NCBI RefSeq assembly: GCF_905171765.1
Contig: NC_053390.1
Coordinates: 503,479,336-503,543,335 of the forward strand
Reading direction: 5' to 3'
DNA length: 64,000 nt
Origin: Bufo bufo
Taxonomy: Eukaryota; Chordata; Amphibia; Anura; Bufonidae
The notes under the pieces were generated by a model. That model searched no databases. It saw nothing but the letters and a program-made list of their open reading frames with translations, and was not told the DNA's origin. A program made the position numbers and the translations under genes. Positions 42,192-54,422 of the stretch are shown here, piece by piece. How positions within the stretch are numbered: the stretch's first letter is position 1; each line of letters starts with the position of its first letter.

Positions 42192-44740
42192 TTATAGAAA
42201 TCCAAATATTTCCATATCTGCGTTGAGGCCTTGTGGGACCAAAGAGTCGAATTCAAAAATTCATCGAGATTCCACTCTAGACATGCGTTTTATGTGGTCT
42301 CCCTCACGCCATTGTTGATTAATGTGTTCTATGGCGGCATATGTTAAGCCTGATGGGTCTTTGTTATGCATACTTTTAAAATGATGGGATAGAGTATGTT
42401 TGACCTCTCCCTTTCGTATGTTGGCCATATGTTCCGATATGCGCTTTTTTTAAATTCTTTTGGTGCGTCCTACGTACTGTTTATTGCAAGGGCAGGTAAT
42501 AACATAAATAACACTAGTAGAGTTGCATGTCAAAAACTCCTTAATTGGATGTGTGTGTTTATTAACACTTGAAATGACCTCAAGTCGTCTTTTTTGGAAA
42601 GGAAGTTGTTGAACATGCGCTACATGTACCGCACCTATAAAAACCTTTAAGGCCAATCCATCTCTGTACTGATGTTTCTAATTTGGGGTTTTTGATAGTG
42701 GGTGCTATTTGTATGCCTAGATTTGGGGCTTTGGAGAATGTTACACACGGTCTCAGTGGAATATCACCACCTACAATCTTATCCTTTTGCAAGTAGTGCC
42801 AATGTTTATTCACTATATTTAGGACATCTTTATACTGATTGTTGAACGGTATCATAAGTCTCGTTTGGTTATCCACTTTCTTTTTTTGTTCCTCATCTTT
42901 TTTATTATCAAAGAAGGTATGCCTATTTACTCGCCTTATTTTTTCCAAAGAGGTGTTTACTAGATCCTTAGGGTATTCTTTTTCAATAAATTTCTGTTTC
43001 ATTTGTGCAGCCTCCTGCTCAAAAGTAGCTTCAGAAGTACAATTCCATCTGAGTCTCAAAAATTGTACATTTAGTAACCATCTTGGGAGATGGCAGCTAC
43101 TAAAGAGGATAAATCCATTCCTTGACACTGGGTTAAAATACGTACTACAGACTATTTCTTGATTTGTTGGAGTTAATTTTAAATCTAGAAACTCTATTGA
43201 TGAATCGCAAATTTGTGCGGTAGAGTGCAAATTTAGTTCGTTAATGTTGATGGCCTCTAGGAATTTGGACAAAGCTAGTCTATCTTTCTTCCATATAAAA
43301 ACTACATCGTCAATATAACGTAGCCAGAGCACCAGGTCCGTCCCAAATACAGGGTCGATGTTGAGATGTTCCCAATATGCCATAAATAAATTGGCATAAC
43401 TTGGGGCGAACCTGGTGCCCATGGCTGTTCCCTGGACCTGCATATAATATTCGGACTCAAAGAACATGTAGTTGTGATCCAAGATAAAACTCGCACATTC
43501 TCCCAGAAACTCAATTTGCTCCGTAGGTAATCTATTTTCTTCCGACAGCATATGTTTCATGGCAGTGACACCTTGTGTGTGTTTAATTACGGTGTATAAG
43601 GATTGGACATCCGAAGTACAAATTATCCATGTTGGATCAAAACTCAAATCCTCCAATATTTATATGACCTGAGTGGTATTTTTCAAATAGGCTCTCTGTT
43701 TTTGAACTGTAGGAGTAATATGTCTATATAACAAGACAGGTTCGAAGATAAGGATCCTATGCCGGAGACAATTGGGCGACCCGGAGGGTCTACAGGGTTC
43801 TTGTGCAATTTGGGGATACAATAGAAGATAGGTAGTCTCTGTTGTGTGGTAACTATATATCTATATTCCTGTTCTTCCAGGATTCCACTGTCTAAACCCT
43901 TTCTGCACAGATTAGTTAATTCCTGTTGAAATTCATGTGTTTGATCCTTGGATAGTTTCCTATACGTGTTTTTGTCCCCCAATTGTCTCCGGCATTCCTC
44001 CACATATTTGTTCTTATCAAGGCTAACAATCGCCCCCCCCCCCCCCTTATCGGCGGGGCGTATTACTATGTTCTCCTGGGATTACAGATGTTTAATGGCT
44101 TCTTTTTCCTTATATGTTAGGTTGTATTTAGGTTTATCCTTAATTTTCAACCTGCGAATTTCATATTCTACATTTTTCCTAAAGGCCATCATCTCCTCGC
44201 TCAATTCCTGTCTTGGATATCTAACAGATCTAGGTTTCAACTCTGTATGCAAATATGGCAGATCACAATTTTTTTTCTCATGAATCATAATTGGGTTCTT
44301 AATATGGTACTTTTTTAGACATAAATTGGAAATATATTTTTCCACACCAATATAAACGTCAAATTTGTTTAATTTCTTTGTTGGGGCAAATTTCAGCCCT
44401 TTATTTAATAGTGATTTTTGTGCAGGTGTTAATGAAACTGTATTTAAGTTGACAATAGAGTCAATTTCTGGTGCTAATATCTGTCCCTTCTTAGTCTTAA
44501 ATCTACCTCCTCTTCGTATCTTCTTTCTTTGTGTCTGTGTTCTGTGATGACGTCTCTGTTGTGTATATGGTTGGTTGTGCTGTATTTGTGTCATTTGTGC
44601 ATTGTTGTTGGATTTGTGTTCCTGTGGTCTCTGGGGCAATCTGTCTCTGAGATTGTATTGGTGGCTCTCCTCTGTGTGATGTTGTGCATAATGATTGTTC
44701 TCAAAGAACGTGTCTGACTGGGTGATCTGTGTGTCCCTGT
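42192..44740 (-). pseudogene. PLE-1 reverse transcriptase and GIY-YIG endonuclease (decayed)
   Basis: Pieces: 44082-44639 (basic linker, then LTPAQKSLLNKGLKFAP), a stop and a 14-base C-run near 44030 that shifts frame, 43683-44003 (FYCIPKLHKNPVDPPGRPIV), 42580-43656 (RT palm with LWLRYIDDVVFIW, then SIEFLDLKL) and the endonuclease from 42656 (VIYVITCPCNKQYVGRT) continuing in another frame to a natural stop at 42192 (LVPQGLNADMEIF). PLEs use the GIY-YIG nuclease to nick the target and their RT for target-primed copying. Several frameshifts and stops abolish function. The coding region continues beyond A2 at 50300. Confidence 0.88.
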
Positions 44741-45421
44741 TGTAACGGGGTTCCGAAGGTGCACTCGGTCCCCCATTAGCCGCAGACCTGCTGCTTAGCT
44801 TCGGGAGCGAGGATCTGTGTTTGACCTCGTTCCCAGGGCGGCTTTACTAGCTGGGTGGCTCCCTGCTCCTAAGTCTGCCTTCAGCGCCGAGCTGATTACT
44901 CTGTGCTCGACTGGTTGGTCTGACGCTGGCCACGTCACATGACCCTCACTCCCCACTATAAATACAGGCAGCCTGCTGGCCACAGGTTGCCTGTTAATTT
45001 AGGTTCCACCTGTGGTTTTGTCTTTCCTGGCGTACTTACCTCCTGCTGAATTCCTGACGATCCTCTGCCTGATCCTTGTGTACTTTGCTGCTCTCCTGGT
45101 ATTCTGACCCCGGCCTCCTCCTGACGATCCTCTGCTGACTCCTCTGGTACTACACGACTCTCCTGGTATTTTTGACCCCGGCTTCTCCTGACAATTCTCT
45201 GCTTGCTCCATTTGTACTTTGTAGCTTTCCTGGTATTGACTCGGTCCGTTCACGTTCTGTTGTTTGTCTGTCTGTCATCCCTGCACTTAGTCCAAGCTAG
45301 GGATTGCCGTCCAGTTGTCCCCTGTCATTAGGACTCGCAAGGCAAGTAGGCAGGGCCAGGGGAAAGGGTGGAGAGCAGTGGTCACTTCCCTCCCCCCTGT
45401 GTGTGTGTGTACGCGATTACA
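44741..45421 (+). repeat. 5' LTR of A2
   Basis: 681 bp, TGTAACGGGG to GCGATTACA. TATAAATA (44957-44964) lies 32 bp before GCCTGTTAAT (44989-44998), the predicted RNA 5' end. It has lost about 12 bp (one arm of the E-box palindrome) relative to A1. Confidence 0.94.
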
Positions 45422-45441
45422 GATTAACAGGCCCAATAACC
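45422..45441 (+). promoter_or_regulatory. Self-priming primer-binding site of A2
   Basis: GATTAACAGGCCCAATAACC. Bases 2-11 pair perfectly with 44989-44998 in the adjoining LTR. No tRNA-type start. Confidence 0.7.
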
Positions 45442-45449
45442 ACTGTATA

Positions 45450-46850
45450 ATGAATCCTCTGGTGACCCTGACTGACCATGTCTCTAATCTGACGCAGTTG
45501 GTGCAGGAGTTGGGGGAAAAACTCAGTTCTTTTGAGTTAGGGCAAGGTTCTTCCACTCCTCAGGCCTCCAGTCCGCATTTTGAGCCCCAGATTAAGCTCC
45601 CAGAACCCTTTTCTGGAGATCGGAAGAAGTTTCTCTCTTTTAAGGAGAATTGCAAACTTTGCTTCCGTTTGCGCCCCGTGTCCTCTGGCCCCGAGAGCCA
45701 ACGCGTGGGCATTATAATTTCCCGACTACAGGGTGATCCCCAGGACTGGGCGTTCTCTTTACCTGCTGGCGCCAGTTGTTTATCTTCTGTGGAGGGGTTC
45801 TTTCAGGCCCTGGGTACCCTCTATGATGAACCAGACAGGGCTCTAGTAGCCGAGACAGCTCTAAAGGCACTGGTTCAGGGCAATCTACCTAAAGAGGATT
45901 ATTGCACCCAATTCAGAAGGTGGTGTGTCCCCTCAGGATGGAACAAACCAGCCCTGAAGAGTCGGTTCAGGTCAGGTCTGTCTGATAATTTAAAGGATCT
46001 TCTGGTCAGTTATCAACTTCCAGAGACCTTAGAGGAGATGATGACCCTTGTTGTCCGACTTGACGAACGGGTTAGAGAGAGAAGACAGGAACAACAGTTC
46101 TCTTCCCAGATGGTGGTCCAGCCAGAGGCCTATCCCAGAGACAATGCTGAGGTCTCCACCGAGGAACCCATGCAGGTTGGCATGACCCGAGGGAATCTTC
46201 GCCGCAGACGTGGAAAATGCTTTTACTGTGGAGATCCTGACCATTGGATCAACCAGTGTCCTAAGAAGGTCCTCTCTGTCAAGTTTCCTAAGGCAAGGCA
46301 ACCTAAAGACCAGGTACACCATGAATTTTCTAAATGTAAGCTTTTGGTACCCATTACGATTTCTCTGGGAGTAGATAAATGGCCGGGTAAGGCCTTTATT
46401 GATTCTGGCTCAGCGGCTAGCTTTATTGACTCTGAGTATGCTGTAAGATTGGGTATTCCTATGTTTGCCTTACCAACTCCTATCCATGTCATGGCTATTG
46501 ATGCTACTCCTCTTATTGGTGGTACGATGAGCTCATCTACCTCGGAGATTTCTCTAACCGTGGGTGTGTGCCACTCAGAGAGATGTTCCCTTTTTGTCCT
46601 GGAGAAACTACCGGCTGAGGTGGTACTAGGGTTGCCTTGGCTCCGACTACATAACCCCACTATAGATTGGTCCAATGGGGAGTTGGTGAGATGGGGGCCT
46701 AAGTGTGACTCGTGCTTGTCCGTGGTACAGGCTGGGGTCTCATTAAAGTCTGATACTTTACCCACTGTTGTTAGGGAATATTCTGATGTATTCTCATCAC
46801 CAACCCCGGAGGTTCTACCCCCCCCCATAGACCTTATGATTGTACCATAG
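45450..46850 (+). pseudogene. gag-pol: A2 gag and protease
   Basis: It starts MNPLVTLTDHVSNLTQLVQ at 45450 and stays open for 466 codons. The capsid region (PEPFSGDRKKFLSFKENC, GDPQDWAFSLP), zinc knuckle CFYCGDPDHWINQC (about residue 258) and protease FIDSGSAASFID (about residue 318) are all in one frame, so this family needs no gag-pol frameshift up to protease. The frame is lost at an expanded C-run near 46817 just before RT. Intact capsid and protease make this the best gag reference in the window. Confidence 0.9.
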
Positions 46851-49662
46851 AGCTAGTAGAGGGGGCCAAGTTTCCTAAGGGGCAAATTTATAATCTTTCT
46901 AAGCCCGAACGCAAGGCCATGGAAGATTATATTAAGGAGAGCCTTGATAAAGGGCATATTAGACCTTCTGTCTCTCCTATGGGGGCGGGGTTTTTCTTTG
47001 TTAAGAAAAAAGATGGTGGTCTTAGGCCATGTATCGATTACCGGAGATTAAATAAAATCACTTTCCAGAATAGATACTCCCTCCCATTGATTCCGGATTT
47101 ATTTAACCAGGTTCTGGGGGCAACCTGGTTTTCCAAAATTGACCTGAAAGGGGCATACAATCTAATCCGAATCAAGGAGGGAGACAAATGGAAGACGGCG
47201 TTCAATACTCCGGTAGGACACTTTGAATATCAGGTGATGCCTTTTGGACTCAGCAATGCCCCAGCTGTGTTCCAAAACTTCATGAATGACATTCTTAGGG
47301 AGTTCTTAGGTAAATTTGTTAGTCTATCTTGACGACATTTTGATATTCTCTCCTGACTTCGAATCCCATGTGTCTCATGTTAAACAAGTATTAGAGGTAT
47401 TGAGGGAGAATCAGCTATCCGCTAAGCAAGAGAAATGTGTCTTTGTTGTACAGGAGATTTTGTTTCTAGGGCATGTTCTGACTCCTCACGCATTCAAGAT
47501 GGATCCTGGTAAGGTACTAGCAATTTAAGAAATGGGTAAGACCTTCATCCTTAAAGGCCTTACAACGTTTCCTAGGTTTCGGGAATTACAATCGTAAATT
47601 TATTATGAATTTTTCCGTAATTGCTAAGCCGTTGACCGACCTTACTAAGAAAGGGGCGGATTTGGAGAATTGGTCTACTGAGGCCATTTCTTCATTTGAA
47701 AAATTAAAAAAGGCATTCAGTAGCGCTCCCATTCTGATCCAGCCTGATCAGGAGAAACCTTTTATTGTGGAGGTGGATGCGTCCAAGGACAGCGCAGGAG
47801 CAGTCCTTTCACAAGGTCCTGCTAGCCTTACTAACCTGAGACCATGTGCCTTCTTCTCCAGGAAGTTCTCTCCCACGGAGAGAAACTACGACATAGGGAA
47901 TAGGGAGCTGCTGGCCATTAAATGGGCATTTGAGGAGTGGAGGCATTTTCTGGAGGGGGCAAGGCATTGTGTAACTGTTGTCACTGACCATAAAAACCTT
48001 ATGTTTCTCGAGTCTGCTAAGAGGTTTAATCCTCGTCAAGCCAGATGGGCTCTGTTTTTTACTCGTTTTGATTTTTCCATTACGTTCAGGCCGGGAAGTA
48101 AAAATGTGAAGGCGGACGCATTATCTCGGAGCTTCCATGCTTTTCAACCTACTGAGGTACCACCTGAATCCATCCTACCAGCAAAAATCTTCATAGCAGC
48201 TCTTACCCAGGATATCTCGGCTCGCATTAGGTCTGAACAACATCTGGCACCGGTATCCACCCCAACAGATAAGTTGTTTGTTCCCGTACAATTTCGTCTC
48301 CAGCTGTTGGGTGAGTGTCACGATTCTGCCTTTTGTGGACATCCGGGTGTTGAGGGCACTAAGGATCTGGTTTCTAGATCTTATTGGTGGCCCACTCTAA
48401 CTAGCGATGTCAAGTCCTACGTGTCAGCCTGTGAGGTTTGTGCCAGGTCCAAGACACCTAGGACTCGCCCTGCTGGTAACCTATGACCCCTACCCATTCC
48501 CAGTAGACCCTGGTCCCATATCTCAATGGACTTTATAACTGACCTACCGCCGGCGGAGAGTAAAACTGTAGTTTGGGTAGTGGTTGATAGGTTTAGCAAG
48601 ATGGTCCATTTCATTCCCCTGTCTAAACTCCCGAATGCCAAAACCCTGGCGTCTATTTTTGCGAAAGAAATTGTTCGATTGCATGGTATCCCGGAAAATA
48701 TTGTTTCTGACAGGGGTGTGCAGTTTGTGTCCAAATTCTGGAGGGCCTTCTGTCAAAAATGTCAAATTTCATTGTCTTTTTCCTCTGCCTACCACCCTGA
48801 GAGTAATGGGCAGACTGAACGCCTTAATCAGTCTGTGGAACAATTCTTGAGGTTGTATGTTGCTGATGACCAGCAATTATGGGTGAAATTTCTTCCATTG
48901 GCTGAATTTGCTTTGAATAACCGTGTCAATTCTTCTGCTGGAATTTCACCTTTCTTTTGTAACCATGTTTTCCATCCCCGTTTTCATTCTGGGTCATCCG
49001 TCTCCTCCTCTAACCCTGAGGAGGATAGGCTCTCCTCTGAACTGTGCACAGTTTGGGCCCGGGTTTAATCGAACTTAGAAAAGGCTCAAAGTTCTCAGAA
49101 ACTCAAGGCCGATAGGAGACGTTCAAGGGGGGTGAATTTTCAGGTTGGGGATAAGGTATGGTTGTCCTCCAAGAATCTCTCTCTTAAGGTAGATTCTAAA
49201 AAGTTTGCTCCTCATTTTATTGGACCATATAAGATCACGGAGGTGATTAACCCAGTATCATTTAGGTTGGAGCTGCCCGAGTCATTCCACATTCATAATG
49301 TGTTCAATAAATCTCTTCCTAAAAAATATTTTGAACCGGTAGTACCATCGAAAGCCTCGCCTCCGCTGGTTCTTGTAAATGATGCTGTAGAGTATTTGGT
49401 GTCTAAAATAGTGGATGTCAGGAAGGTGCGTAATTCCTTGCAGTACCTGATTCACTGGAAGGGGTATGGACCTGAAGAGAGATCTTGGGTACCTGCCAGG
49501 GAGGTTCATGCTCCTAGACTTGTTCAAAAATTTCATTTAGAACACCCTCAAAGGCCATCGCCTGAAGTCTTGGGTCCGGTGGCCCCTCGTAAAAGAGGGG
49601 GTACTGTAACGGGGTTCCGAAGGTGCGCTCGGTTCCCCATTAGCCGCAGACCTGCTGCTTAG
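46851..49662 (+). pseudogene. pol: A2 pol: RT, RNase H, integrase, chromodomain
   Basis: Pieces 46919-47332 (RT fingers and palm, [13 protein letters not shown]), 47316-47528 (YLDDILIFS), 47605-48486 (RNase H with VEVDASKDSAGAVL and DALSRSF, integrase zinc region), 48526-49068 (DDE residues in MDFITDLP, VSDRGVQFVSKFW, YHPESNGQTE) and 49132-49662 (integrase tail, chromodomain SLQYLIHWKGYGPEER). The last frame crosses the purine tract and ends 19 codons into the 3' LTR, as in A1. Confidence 0.9.
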
Positions 49663-50299
49663 CTTCGGGAGTGAGGATCTGTGTTTGACCTCGTTCCCAG
49701 GGCGGCTTTAATAGCTGGGTGGCTCCCTGCTCCTAAGTCTGCCTTGAGCGCCGAGCTGATTACTTGGTGCTCGACTGGTTGGTCTGTCGATCATGTGATG
49801 CTGGCCACGTCAGATGACCCTCACTCCCCACTATAAATACAGGCAGCCTGCTGGCCACAGGTTACCTGTTAATTTAGGTTCCACCTGTGGTTTTGTCTTT
49901 CCTGGTGTACTTACCTCCTGCTGAATTGCTGACGATCCTCTGCCTGCTCCTTGTGTATTTTGCTGCTCTCCTGGTATTCTGACCCCGGCCTCCTCCTGAC
50001 GATCCTCTGCTGACTCCTCTGGTACCACACGACTCTCCTGGTATTTTTGACCACGGCTTCTCCTGACAATTCTCTGCTTGCTCCATTTGTACTTTGTAGC
50101 TTTCCTGGTATTGACTTGGTCCGTTCACGTTCTGTTGTTTGTCTGTCTGTCATCCCTGAACTTAGTCCAAGCTAGGGATTGCCGTCCAGTTGTCCCCTGT
50201 CATTAGGACTCGCGAGGCAAGTAGGCAGGGCCAGGGGTAAGGGTGGAGCGCAGTGGTCACTTCCCTCCCCCCTGTGTGTGTGTGTACGCGACCGTTACA
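49605..50299 (+). repeat. 3' LTR of A2
   Basis: 695 bp, TGTAACGGGG to CGACCGTTACA, preceded by the purine tract AAAAGAGGGGGTAC. The RNA-start segment is mutated to ACCTGTTAAT here. Confidence 0.94.
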
Positions 50300-50998
50300 C
50301 CTGTTCTGTTGCTGGCCTTGTGGTGTGGCGGGGTTTTGTCTAAAAAAGACTCCTCTATTAGTACTTCATACCTATTATTTGTTGGTATTTCATACTTTAT
50401 CTGTCCTGAGTTGTATTGGTTCCCTATAGTAGTTTCTGTGTTGCTTGATTTTTCATCTCTAATTTTGTTGCTAGATTTATTATTTAATTTTTTCATTTTT
50501 TTATTCATAATTTCTTGCTCCATTCTATCTAAACTCTTACACAGTATTTTTTGCCAGTTATTAAACTCTTCATTTTTTTGGGAATGTATCTACCTTCTCC
50601 TTAAGCGAATCTAGTTTCCCTGTGATCTGTTCCAACATTAGGGATCTCTGTCTTATTATCATACCGATCAGGACCAATGACTGTTCACTCAGAAAGTTGT
50701 TCCATTCATTTTCAAAATCCGGAGTGATGAGGTCCTGAGCCGGTAATTTTACAAGGCGGAGACCTTTCAGAATCCTTTTTTGTATTAGATATTGTTGGAG
50801 AGATTTAATCTCCCGCCTCTGTTTGAGTTGTTTAATCAATAATACTTCTATCTCTCTGAATAAATCGCTCATCGACTCTCTACATGATGTCCCATCCTCT
50901 GCCGATGTGTCAAAGGAAAAAGCTTCCATAGTCAACCTCTTGTTCTCTGCGTGGCTCCGTATATCCATCGTTCCACCACACTCAGTGAGCACTCTCAA
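50300..50998 (-). pseudogene. PLE-1 N-terminal coding region
   Basis: Minus-strand frame MDIRSHAENKRLTMEAFSFD ... with charged, probably helical segments (REIEVLLIKQLKQRREIKSLQQYL and SLMLEQITGKLDSLKEKV). It breaks at an A-run near 50570 and continues in another frame (RMEQEIMNKKMKKLNNKSSNK) to the A2 insertion. The start could be either of the first methionines. Function unknown; PLE proteins generally carry such a charged N-terminal region before RT. Confidence 0.7.
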
Positions 50999-51084
50999 CT
51001 GGGGGTCAAAAGATCAAGTGAAAATCGGATATAAGTGGCTCTACTTTGTGTGGAGAATTCAGGCTGGGTGCACGGTCAAATGTA

Positions 51085-51305
51085 AACCCCCGTTTTCTTG
51101 GTAAATACTAAAAGAAATAGAATGACCAGCACTCACAATATACTAGGGTCACGCAAAGGGTGCTAATGTCAATTTTAAAATTTATTCCCATCTATGACAC
51201 ACATAATGGCCAATATGTGTGTCATAGATGTGAATAAATTTTTAAATTGACATTAGCACCCTTTGCGTGACCCTAGTATATTGTGAGTGCCGGTCATTCT
51301 ATTTC
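51085..51305. repeat. PLE-1 5' terminal repeat followed by its inverted copy
   Basis: 51090-51202 repeats the 3' terminal sequence directly. 51205-51305 is its reverse complement (ATGTGTGTCATAGATGTG ... GGTCATTCTATTTCTTTTA), with only a few bases between. The inverted piece ends where the unrelated flank begins. Confidence 0.85.
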
Positions 51306-52440
51306 TTTTACTATATTTTTATAATTGATCAGTTTTCGACAAAATGATACTAATGATGTTTATTTTTTTGTTTATTTTTATTAGTAAAATGGGGAAAGGG
51401 GATGATTTGAGTTTAGAATTATTTTTTTGTTATTTTAAACGCCTTCCCAACATGTACTGTATATATTACCAGGGCCATAGCCACCACCTCTCCCATGTTA
51501 TTCTCCTTATAGCAGTTGGCCGAGGCTGCCCAGGCCTGACACCCTAGCCAGACCCCTGTCCTGGATTGCATTGGGGATGGTGACATCCAATTCGGATGGC
51601 CGCGGAACCTTCCGGGCAGATGTTAATAAGCCAGGCCTGATCACCTCCCCAACGGAGATGTAGGCAGAGCCGGAACTGAGAATCATGTCTGCCTCTGACC
51701 TGCTGCTGGACCTATTAGCCCTAGAGTGAGTCTATTCCTACGCTTGGCCTCGATAGGCCTGAAGGATCCAAACTGCATGCCGAGTGGGCTCAACCTGCCA
51801 CTCTCCCCTCTTTGTGAAGGTAAAGTCCTGGATCCCGTTTTGCTGGTCACAGATACAAACCCTGCAGTTCCAGATTCATCCGAAGGAGGTCACCAGAGGA
51901 CAAGCCAAGATGTTCCTGCAGGAGGTATAGCCATCAAGGTTACCCCAGCCAGCGGAAACTGTATACAGGGTCCAGAAGGTGACAAGCTAGCACCCGTGGA
52001 TTCCAACCAGGCCTGAAGTTCTGCAAAGCTAGAAGATCTAGAAGCCAGACGAGCTTCAGGAGGAACTTCACAACTATCTCATCATTGTTTCCTGCACTAC
52101 ATTTGCACCACAAGGTGCTGGTGTCACGACAACAGGGACCCTGGCTTGTACCATAAAACCATCAACATCAAGGGCATCTCGACTGCTATCAGACAGGGAG
52201 TTGCCAAAAACCAGTGTGCCCCGAAGGTAAGAACCAGTGCACCCTTCCTGTCACTGTACACCGGCCCAGGAAACTTCAGACCTAGGAGTACAACTACTGC
52301 ACCCATCCAGCCACTTGCACACTCATGCATGCCCCAGCAGCTCGGTTGCTGCTGTCGGTGGGTAATAATTCAATTAAGAATTATTAATTATGGTCATAAA
52401 AATAATTAACCATAAAAAAATTAAATTTATAAAATTTGTC
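51306..52440. other. Unassigned sequence
   Basis: An open frame at 51726-52016 (96 codons, MSLFLRLASIGLKDPN) and one at 52146-52409 have no motif I recognise and no supporting context. No LTR, terminal repeat or RNA gene is seen. Confidence 0.35.
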
Positions 52441-53120
52441 ATAAATTCTTAAAATCATGACCTGGTGAATTGTAGACAACCTAATTGATAAAATTCACAT
52501 CTGAGTCCGACTATTTCCTCAGATAAATAAGTTCTTTTTGACGTGAGATGACGTTAATGATAAAATGTAGTTCTGCATTATACAATAATACACAGGTATT
52601 ATAAAAATATGCAGATTTATTGGTTACAAGATTATAAACCTATTTAAGTAAATAAACATAATGATACATACAAATGAATATATATAGCGTTAATATAAAG
52701 CATTACAAGCTTAACAATACATGTGAGTGGAAATAACTTGTCATATTATAATCAAGCTATTATTAGGTTAGGATATCAAAATATGAACATAAGTTATATA
52801 CATTACTTCCGTTCAGAGAAAACCTCATGTTATCAGGATGGGCATGTCTAATCCTAGACATCAATATAGAATGCTAAATACATTCTGCCCCCCCTAACCA
52901 ACTATACATCACATGACTTCAAGATGGGCAAATCCATTCAAGGATATAACTTAGAAGAGACAACTGTATCCTTCCGCCCCATCCTGGACTATTTTCACAT
53001 ATATAACTTTGGTAAGACTATTAAGACAAATAACAGGGATCTAGGATCTTAAACGGAAAGGATTTGAAATAAATCTTTCCTGTGGGAATCCATCACTTAG
53101 CTTGGTGAAGAATGTTCTAT

Positions 53121-53157
<37 letters not shown>

Positions 53158-54179
53158 CAATCATTTAATGCTTTGCTAGATTATGAGTCTAGATTCTTCT
53201 GCAGGTAGAATAAAGCCTCACAATATCCTAAGACTACATCTCAATATGGAGATGATCAATTAATTTAATTATTTATTTATTCGCCAATCTGGATGGTATA
53301 ATTTCACCCACACTATCAAATTAGTCTTAATAAAATGAAATATCATTTTCTGTGTTTCTTACCAAGTCCTAGTAGGAATCTCACTTCTGCTCCTAGGAAA
53401 GCTGGGCGGTCCATCATAGCGCATCTCACCATGGCTTTCATCTTGATAGACCTCAACTTCTCCTCTCCTCTCTCCTTCTTTTCTCCTCTCCTTTCTCCTT
53501 CCTCCTGTGTATGGCTTATGATCACAAACTTATCAGTTAGACACACTTTCCTAGTTTGGAACTTTCCAATCATTGTCGGATGGGCGTGACCATTGATAAA
53601 ATGTGACATCATAAACTTACCCAGAATGCACTTTTGCTACTGTTGTAATGTCACCTACTGATACCTAGGTGGCACTGCTGTATAAGCTATTTGCATCATA
53701 GTATAAAGGGTTAACTTAGGTAAGTCTGAATATACATTTTGACCTTAGAAGCTTTAATTCAAAACAATAGGGATTAATTCTGACACTTGTAGCAATTAGA
53801 GACAGACCTCTAGGCGTCTCTTTGACAGTTTCTCACACTTAATTTATGAATCGTAAATGGCATTGTTTTCTCACAGAGATATCAGTACCTCCTCTGTCAT
53901 ACCAAAGATGTGATTAATTGTTACAAAACACACATCTTCACAGACACTCTTCTAATGAGAAATATATACAATATACTGGATACATGTTGTCTTCGTAACA
54001 TATAACAATATAATATAAACAAATATATATATATATGTCCTACTGATTGTCTTATGCTAAGGACTAACTAAGGCTCAATAAATGAATACATACATATTAT
54101 ATATTTTGCTTCATTAATAAATGCCTAATTGTATAGGTAATTATCACCAGCTGCATAGAGCTTATCTTTTTCTCCCGTC
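52441..54179. other. AT-rich sequence without recognised genes
   Basis: It contains (AT)n at 53122-53153 and a pyrimidine-rich stretch at 53455-53510 (TCTCCTTCTTTTCTCCTCTC). I see nothing else. It is the left flank of PLE-2. Confidence 0.5.
53122..53153. repeat. (AT)n microsatellite
   Basis: About 16 uninterrupted AT dinucleotides. Confidence 0.95.
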
Positions 54180-54366
54180 ATAATTTTAAAAGTAGAGAAA
54201 ATATGGGGTTCAGCGGCACTCCTTGTTGAAGGTTGGGAGGTGCTCAGTGGTAGGGGTACGTGCAACTATTATCAAAAGACCACGGCACTCTGTAAATATT
54301 TTTAGTTACTTATTTTATTTCATATCTTTTGTATATATATTTTTCTTTTGTATATCCATCCAAAAG

Positions 54367-54422
54367 TAATAGCCACTGGCCAACGTTTCGGTCTAATGTT
54401 AGACCTTGTTCACGGCCTATTA
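54367..54422 (-). ncRNA. Hammerhead ribozyme candidate, PLE-2 left copy
   Basis: Identical over 56 nt to the plus-strand copy at 62592-62647; see there for the structure. It lies about 150 nt from the 3' end of the minus-strand element. Confidence 0.6.

Larger units (their letters stand above)
44741..50299 (+). mobile_element. A2: full-length family A chromovirus inserted in PLE-1
   Basis: The 5' LTR is 44741-45421 and the 3' LTR 49605-50299, with target duplication CCTGT (44736-44740 and 50300-50304). It has the same organisation as A1 in the opposite orientation. The host PLE-1 N-terminal region is split at this point. At least five lesions: a C-run insertion near 46817, frameshift near 47313, insertion near 47525, a CGA-to-TGA stop near 48484, and a CAA-to-TAA stop near 49066. 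RT YLDD is intact, unlike A1. Confidence 0.95.
40100..51305 (-). mobile_element. PLE-1: Penelope-like element interrupted by A2
   Basis: Without A2 (44741-50299) it is about 5.6 kb. Minus-strand order: 5' terminal repeat, N-terminal coding region, RT with YIDD, GIY-YIG-type endonuclease, 3' non-coding region with a hammerhead candidate, 3' terminal repeat. The right border adds an inverted copy of the terminal repeat, so 3' ends face outward on both sides. Outer borders are estimates and no target duplication was identified. 39915-40099 to its left is unassigned. Confidence 0.85.

Noticed and set aside
42192..44740. Calling PLE-1 a LINE
   Set aside because: The RT is followed by a GIY-YIG-type nuclease, and terminal direct plus inverted repeats are present; no apurinic-type endonuclease or poly(A)/microsatellite tail is seen.
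51726..52016. 96-codon open frame as a host exon
   Set aside because: No domain, splice context or conservation evidence is visible from sequence alone.
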